From Micropterix aruncella (taxonomy: Eukaryota; Arthropoda; Insecta; Lepidoptera; Micropterigidae), in NCBI GenBank assembly GCA_944548615.1, contig OX155980.1, positions 39,851,227 through 39,915,226 on the forward strand: a stretch of 64,000 bases of DNA, in the 5' to 3' direction. Every line of letters begins with the position of its first letter. Position 1 is the first letter of the stretch. The position numbers and the translations under genes are program-made. Below, piece after piece: positions 61,150 to 64,000 of the stretch. The notes beneath the pieces are model-generated. The model did not search any database and was not told where the DNA came from. It worked only from the letters and a program-made list of their open reading frames with translations.

Positions 61150-61770
61150 AATGTAAAACAAACATTATAATTTTTACCTAATTCAGCCGCAATATCATGA
61201 CAGCAGAGGTACTTTCCAGTACCTTTGTGCACCCACAGCTCCTCAAGCTGGGTAATTGTGGTAATTTGCACTTCTGCTGCTGCTGGTCTGCGAAGCCAGT
61301 ATCCACAGTCAATAGCATAATTTTTGTCAAGCCATGAGCGACAGGGTCAGATACATGCATCATCATGCGAGTGTTCACATCTTCTAGGTACGTATCACGT
61401 AACCACGAAGAAGCGTACGCTCTGTATCACGTGTGATATTGGTTAAAATATTTGGTCCACCCATGTTGCAAACTTCCTTGCCGTTGTCAGAGCAAACAAT
61501 CCTTCCTTAAGGAATTGTTTATCATCAAATTGGCCTAACCTTTAGGTAGTTTCGTCGTAGCAGTGACCCGTGTTCTTTGAATGTTTTTCTCTGTTAATAT
61601 TTGTTTATGCTTTCATTGTTATACGTCCCAAACCATATCTACTATTGAAACCCCGTAAGTTCTTTGCAAAGAAATGGTATACATACTGGTGTACCTATTC
61701 TCCAGTCTTCCTATAGCCAGAAATCAGCATGTGGGCTAATGCAGATCCATCTAGAATTTTGGCTCGTGGG
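61150..61770 (-). pseudogene. orphan repeat-associated protein family, degraded
   Basis: On the minus strand, in order and with frame changes: AKILDGSALAHML, GVSIVDMVWDVYN, REKHSKNTGHCYDET, NTRMMMHVSDPVAHGLTKIM and LTVDT, then QLEELWVHKGTGKYLCC with HDIAAELG. These are the successive blocks of a family known to me only as uncharacterised, multi-copy proteins in arthropods and cnidarians (pattern ILDGAA, DIVWD, HEEADTRM, RTVDTDVV, ELWVAFGTGK). The typical DVV after TVDT is lost. The function of the family is not known to me. Confidence 0.65.
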
Positions 61771-62078
61771 GGCGTTTGGAACGGTCGCAGTGCCAAAAAT
61801 ACTGGTAATCGATTTTAGTAGGTCTGACCTTGTTCCAGATCGGCCTCTTATTTTTGCTTTCGTTATGCTCTCACCTTTTTTTACGTGTTTTAATAAATTG
61901 TGTAATTATATTGTGTATATACTTGTTGTATAATGAGATATTATTAAGTTTGGTTGGATCCAGTAAACTTCATTTGAGTTTGTGTGTAATCTTCCTTTAC
62001 AAATGTTATGTATTTAGGAGTAATAGCTTTACAAGATCAAAAACTCTTTGCGGCTTTTTTCTATCTTGAATACTGCAT

Positions 62079-62318
62079 TTACAACTTCAGTATATAGAAG
62101 TATGGAAACTGTTCGACAAAAGGATTTCCTGGAGTATTTATTGTAGCTACCGGTGATTGCAGGTCTAGAATAAAGTTCTTCTTATTTGCGGCAGTGTCAG
62201 AAAGATGGCTGCCGTGTTCATCTGTTGCGCTGTTCTCCGTAACAAAATACAAAACATCCGGCTCAAAACTGTAAACGGTATCTACCAATTCAGGTCCAGC
62301 GAGAAGCCACTTAGTCAG
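62079..62318 (-). pseudogene. upstream fragment in the long-TIR element, unidentified
   Basis: An open minus-strand stretch reads KTLTKWLLAGPELVDTVYSF and EPDVLYFVTENSATDEHG. It precedes the orphan-family fragment in the same orientation and may be its N-terminal part. No domain was recognised. Confidence 0.35.
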
Positions 62319-63871
62319 GGTTTTCAGTCAAACCAATAAATTCTGTGATGTGTAAAATAATATTATGTTGCATAATGAAGAAGTAATCACAAACTATTGT
62401 AACTAGAGTAAAGATAATGTAAGTGTAAAAATAGGTCCTACCTATGTACATTTCCTTTTAATGTGGCATTCATTTGCTCATGTGCTTGATCCAAAGCCAT
62501 CCCCGTAAACTTACGATAGCTTTTTCGACCCAAATATTACACATTTTCAAAGTGCTTTACTAATTATCCGCGCGGCAGACAAATTCTTTCACTGTTTACT
62601 ACTGAACTTAGTGGATGGACCAAAAGGTCACCAAAGGAGCTGGCACTGCTCGCTCAAAAGAGCGAGTAGGGCCCGCGCCGCCCTGCATCTTGACGAACTT
62701 CTCAACGCATTATAACGTATGGTAAAATGCCCTCCCTTATGTAATTAAGTAGGTATGGGTAGGTATATACTTGTATATACTACTTGCTATTATTTTTTCG
62801 ACGAAATAGTAGGGATTACAGAAAAAATAATACTTACGTAAGTATTTAAGGTATGTTAAGCACAAGTAATTAGGTACGGTGTGTGAATGATGAATTATTT
62901 TTATTAAATAGAAAAAACAATAATAATATTATTATCATACTGATTATTACTCCTGTACTTGTTATTTTCAACTCAATAACCTATCGCAGAAGCTAAATAA
63001 TCCTATAAGTACTTATCTAACTTCGTTCGATGCCCGTATCTACTTAGCAGGCGTAATACACCGGTCTGCCGTGCGATGAATTATATTTTTTTCACTCACT
63101 TTCTACCGTGGCAGTCCAATAAAATATATATTTATGTAATTAAAATAACTGTGGCTTTCGGAATATATTTTTTGAATACCGATACCTCTTATGGTTAAAA
63201 AGTAAACTTTGAATATGTAAAAAAAAATATGTGAATGATTTTTGGATGTTACCAATTATTTCATATTTTTTCTATGGACCGGTATTTTTTTTCTTCCAGA
63301 AATGAATTCGTAATCATTGAGTTACCTAGAAATGATATCCCACTTGCCCTAGTACCTATAGTCCGAGAGATATAGGGCTCAAAGTGACGCGCGGCGGAAT
63401 CAAACTTCCACCCCCTCCCCCCGCCACCCGCGGGGTGGCCTCCAATGGCTCCCGGTCTAAATCTACTCAGGACCACCTAAGGAACCATTGTGCCAAGTAT
63501 GAGCCTTTAATCACAAAATGCAGGGTTCCCATACAAACTGTTGCACTAAATCCCCAGCTATTAGAGGTATTCGACGTTTAGTCGCTTGGTTGGTTTTCTT
63601 ATTTTTCTGTTTGACCCACATTACGCGTCATGCCATTGAAATATCTCTAAGATTTATTAATTATGTATCAAAACATATAAAATTTTATTTAATTACTTTA
63701 TTTTTTGCTCTCGAATTCATTTAAATATTAATTAGCATACTATATAAGTGTAAACATATTATTATACGTAAAAACGCTTTCGATCCATAAATAGTAAAGA
63801 TATGATGCTCCCACATTTCATGTTTTATTTTGTATCATTGTACAGACTTCAAAGTAAATACTGGGTGATTG

Positions 63872-64000
63872 GTGAGTCGATAGAAAGTATGTTGGGGGTA
63901 ATAGGGTGGGCAATTATAATCCGCTTAAAATATATTTACCTATATACAAAGTCCTACCATTTTTGAGAAATTTTAGTTTTTCTGTAAATTTGGTTTTTAA
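63872..64000 (+). mobile_element. end of a second copy of the 29672-30570 element, cut by the window
   Basis: From GAGTCGATAGAAAGTATG onward the sequence follows the left end at 29672 (AATAGGGTGG, CAATTATAA, TCCTACCATTTT, TTCTGTAAATTT). The element continues beyond 64000. Confidence 0.7.

Larger units (their letters stand above)
59669..63555 (-). mobile_element. 3.9-kb DNA element with ~0.8-kb terminal inverted repeats
   Basis: The arm 59669-60468 matches the reverse complement of 62743-63555 along its whole length with scattered differences and small gaps. Shared landmarks: GGGGATTTAGTGC at the tips, CCTGCATTTTGTGATTAAAG, the G-rich block GGTGGCGGGGGGAGGGGG, ATCGCACGGCAGACCGG and ACCTACCCATAC near the inner edge. 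The 2.3-kb interior carries a broken minus-strand coding region, listed separately. No target duplication is clear. I do not recognise the superfamily. Confidence 0.85.

Noticed and set aside
1..64000. CRISPR arrays, operons, ribosome-binding sites and bacterial terminators
   Set aside because: The window is eukaryotic nuclear DNA with spliced genes; no regularly spaced identical repeats of CRISPR type occur.
1..64000. tRNA or rRNA genes
   Set aside because: No full cloverleaf with A and B boxes was found. A TGGCCTAGTGG A-box-like string near 11271 has no B box.

Overview
The window looks like arthropod nuclear DNA, most likely insect and perhaps a moth or butterfly. It is AT-rich and intron-rich. 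It holds one large multi-exon host gene buried in a dense set of decayed transposons (mariner/Tc1, pogo/Tigger, hAT, piggyBac-type and Harbinger-type MITEs, and several non-LTR retrotransposons). The lepidopteran guess rests on the flavour of the mariner and LINE relics and is inference only.

The host gene is on the minus strand. Fourteen coding exons between 47365 and 2046 splice, with matching phases and GT/AG borders, into one 839-residue open frame ending in a stop codon. The product is the insect orthologue of ClC-3/4/5 (Drosophila ClC-c), an endosomal 2Cl-/H+ exchanger. It has a complete channel core (GSGIP, GKEGP, GLFIP, both exchanger glutamates, the central tyrosine) and two CBS domains. 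A 33-nt in-frame microexon (31628-31660) adds 11 residues to the N-terminal cytosolic tail. The first coding exon was not found; it lies upstream (above 47365) or beyond the window. The 3' flank is 1-2045.

Region by region. 2-10 kb: last five exons, with a Tigger relic, two TTAA-flanked MITEs, mariner and LINE scraps and a 1.6-kb Tc1-like element. 10.6-16.9 kb: a hAT element with an exact 8-bp target duplication, itself split by a 2.65-kb 5'-truncated LINE with a 9-bp target duplication. 18-25.6 kb: six core exons plus MITEs and a near-perfect 110-bp-arm palindrome. 25.6-47.4 kb: three large introns carrying the microexon, two N-terminal exons, Harbinger-type MITEs, a pogo-derived element, a second RNase H LINE and a disrupted third LINE. 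47.4-64 kb: no host exon that I can defend. It is a transposon graveyard: a mariner interrupted by a piggyBac-type MITE and a Harbinger-type MITE, the latter interrupted by a 673-bp unknown insert; another mariner; an RTE-like LINE; a hAT MITE; and a 3.9-kb element with 0.8-kb terminal inverted repeats that carries an orphan repeat-associated protein family.

The best candidates for something undescribed are: (a) the 3.9-kb long-TIR element at 59669-63555; (b) the GC-rich 673-bp insert at 48884-49556, which has a 14-bp direct repeat and a diverged sister copy near 46.3-46.9 kb; and (c) a palindromic retroposon-like family with two copies (25080-25376 and 51008-51213).
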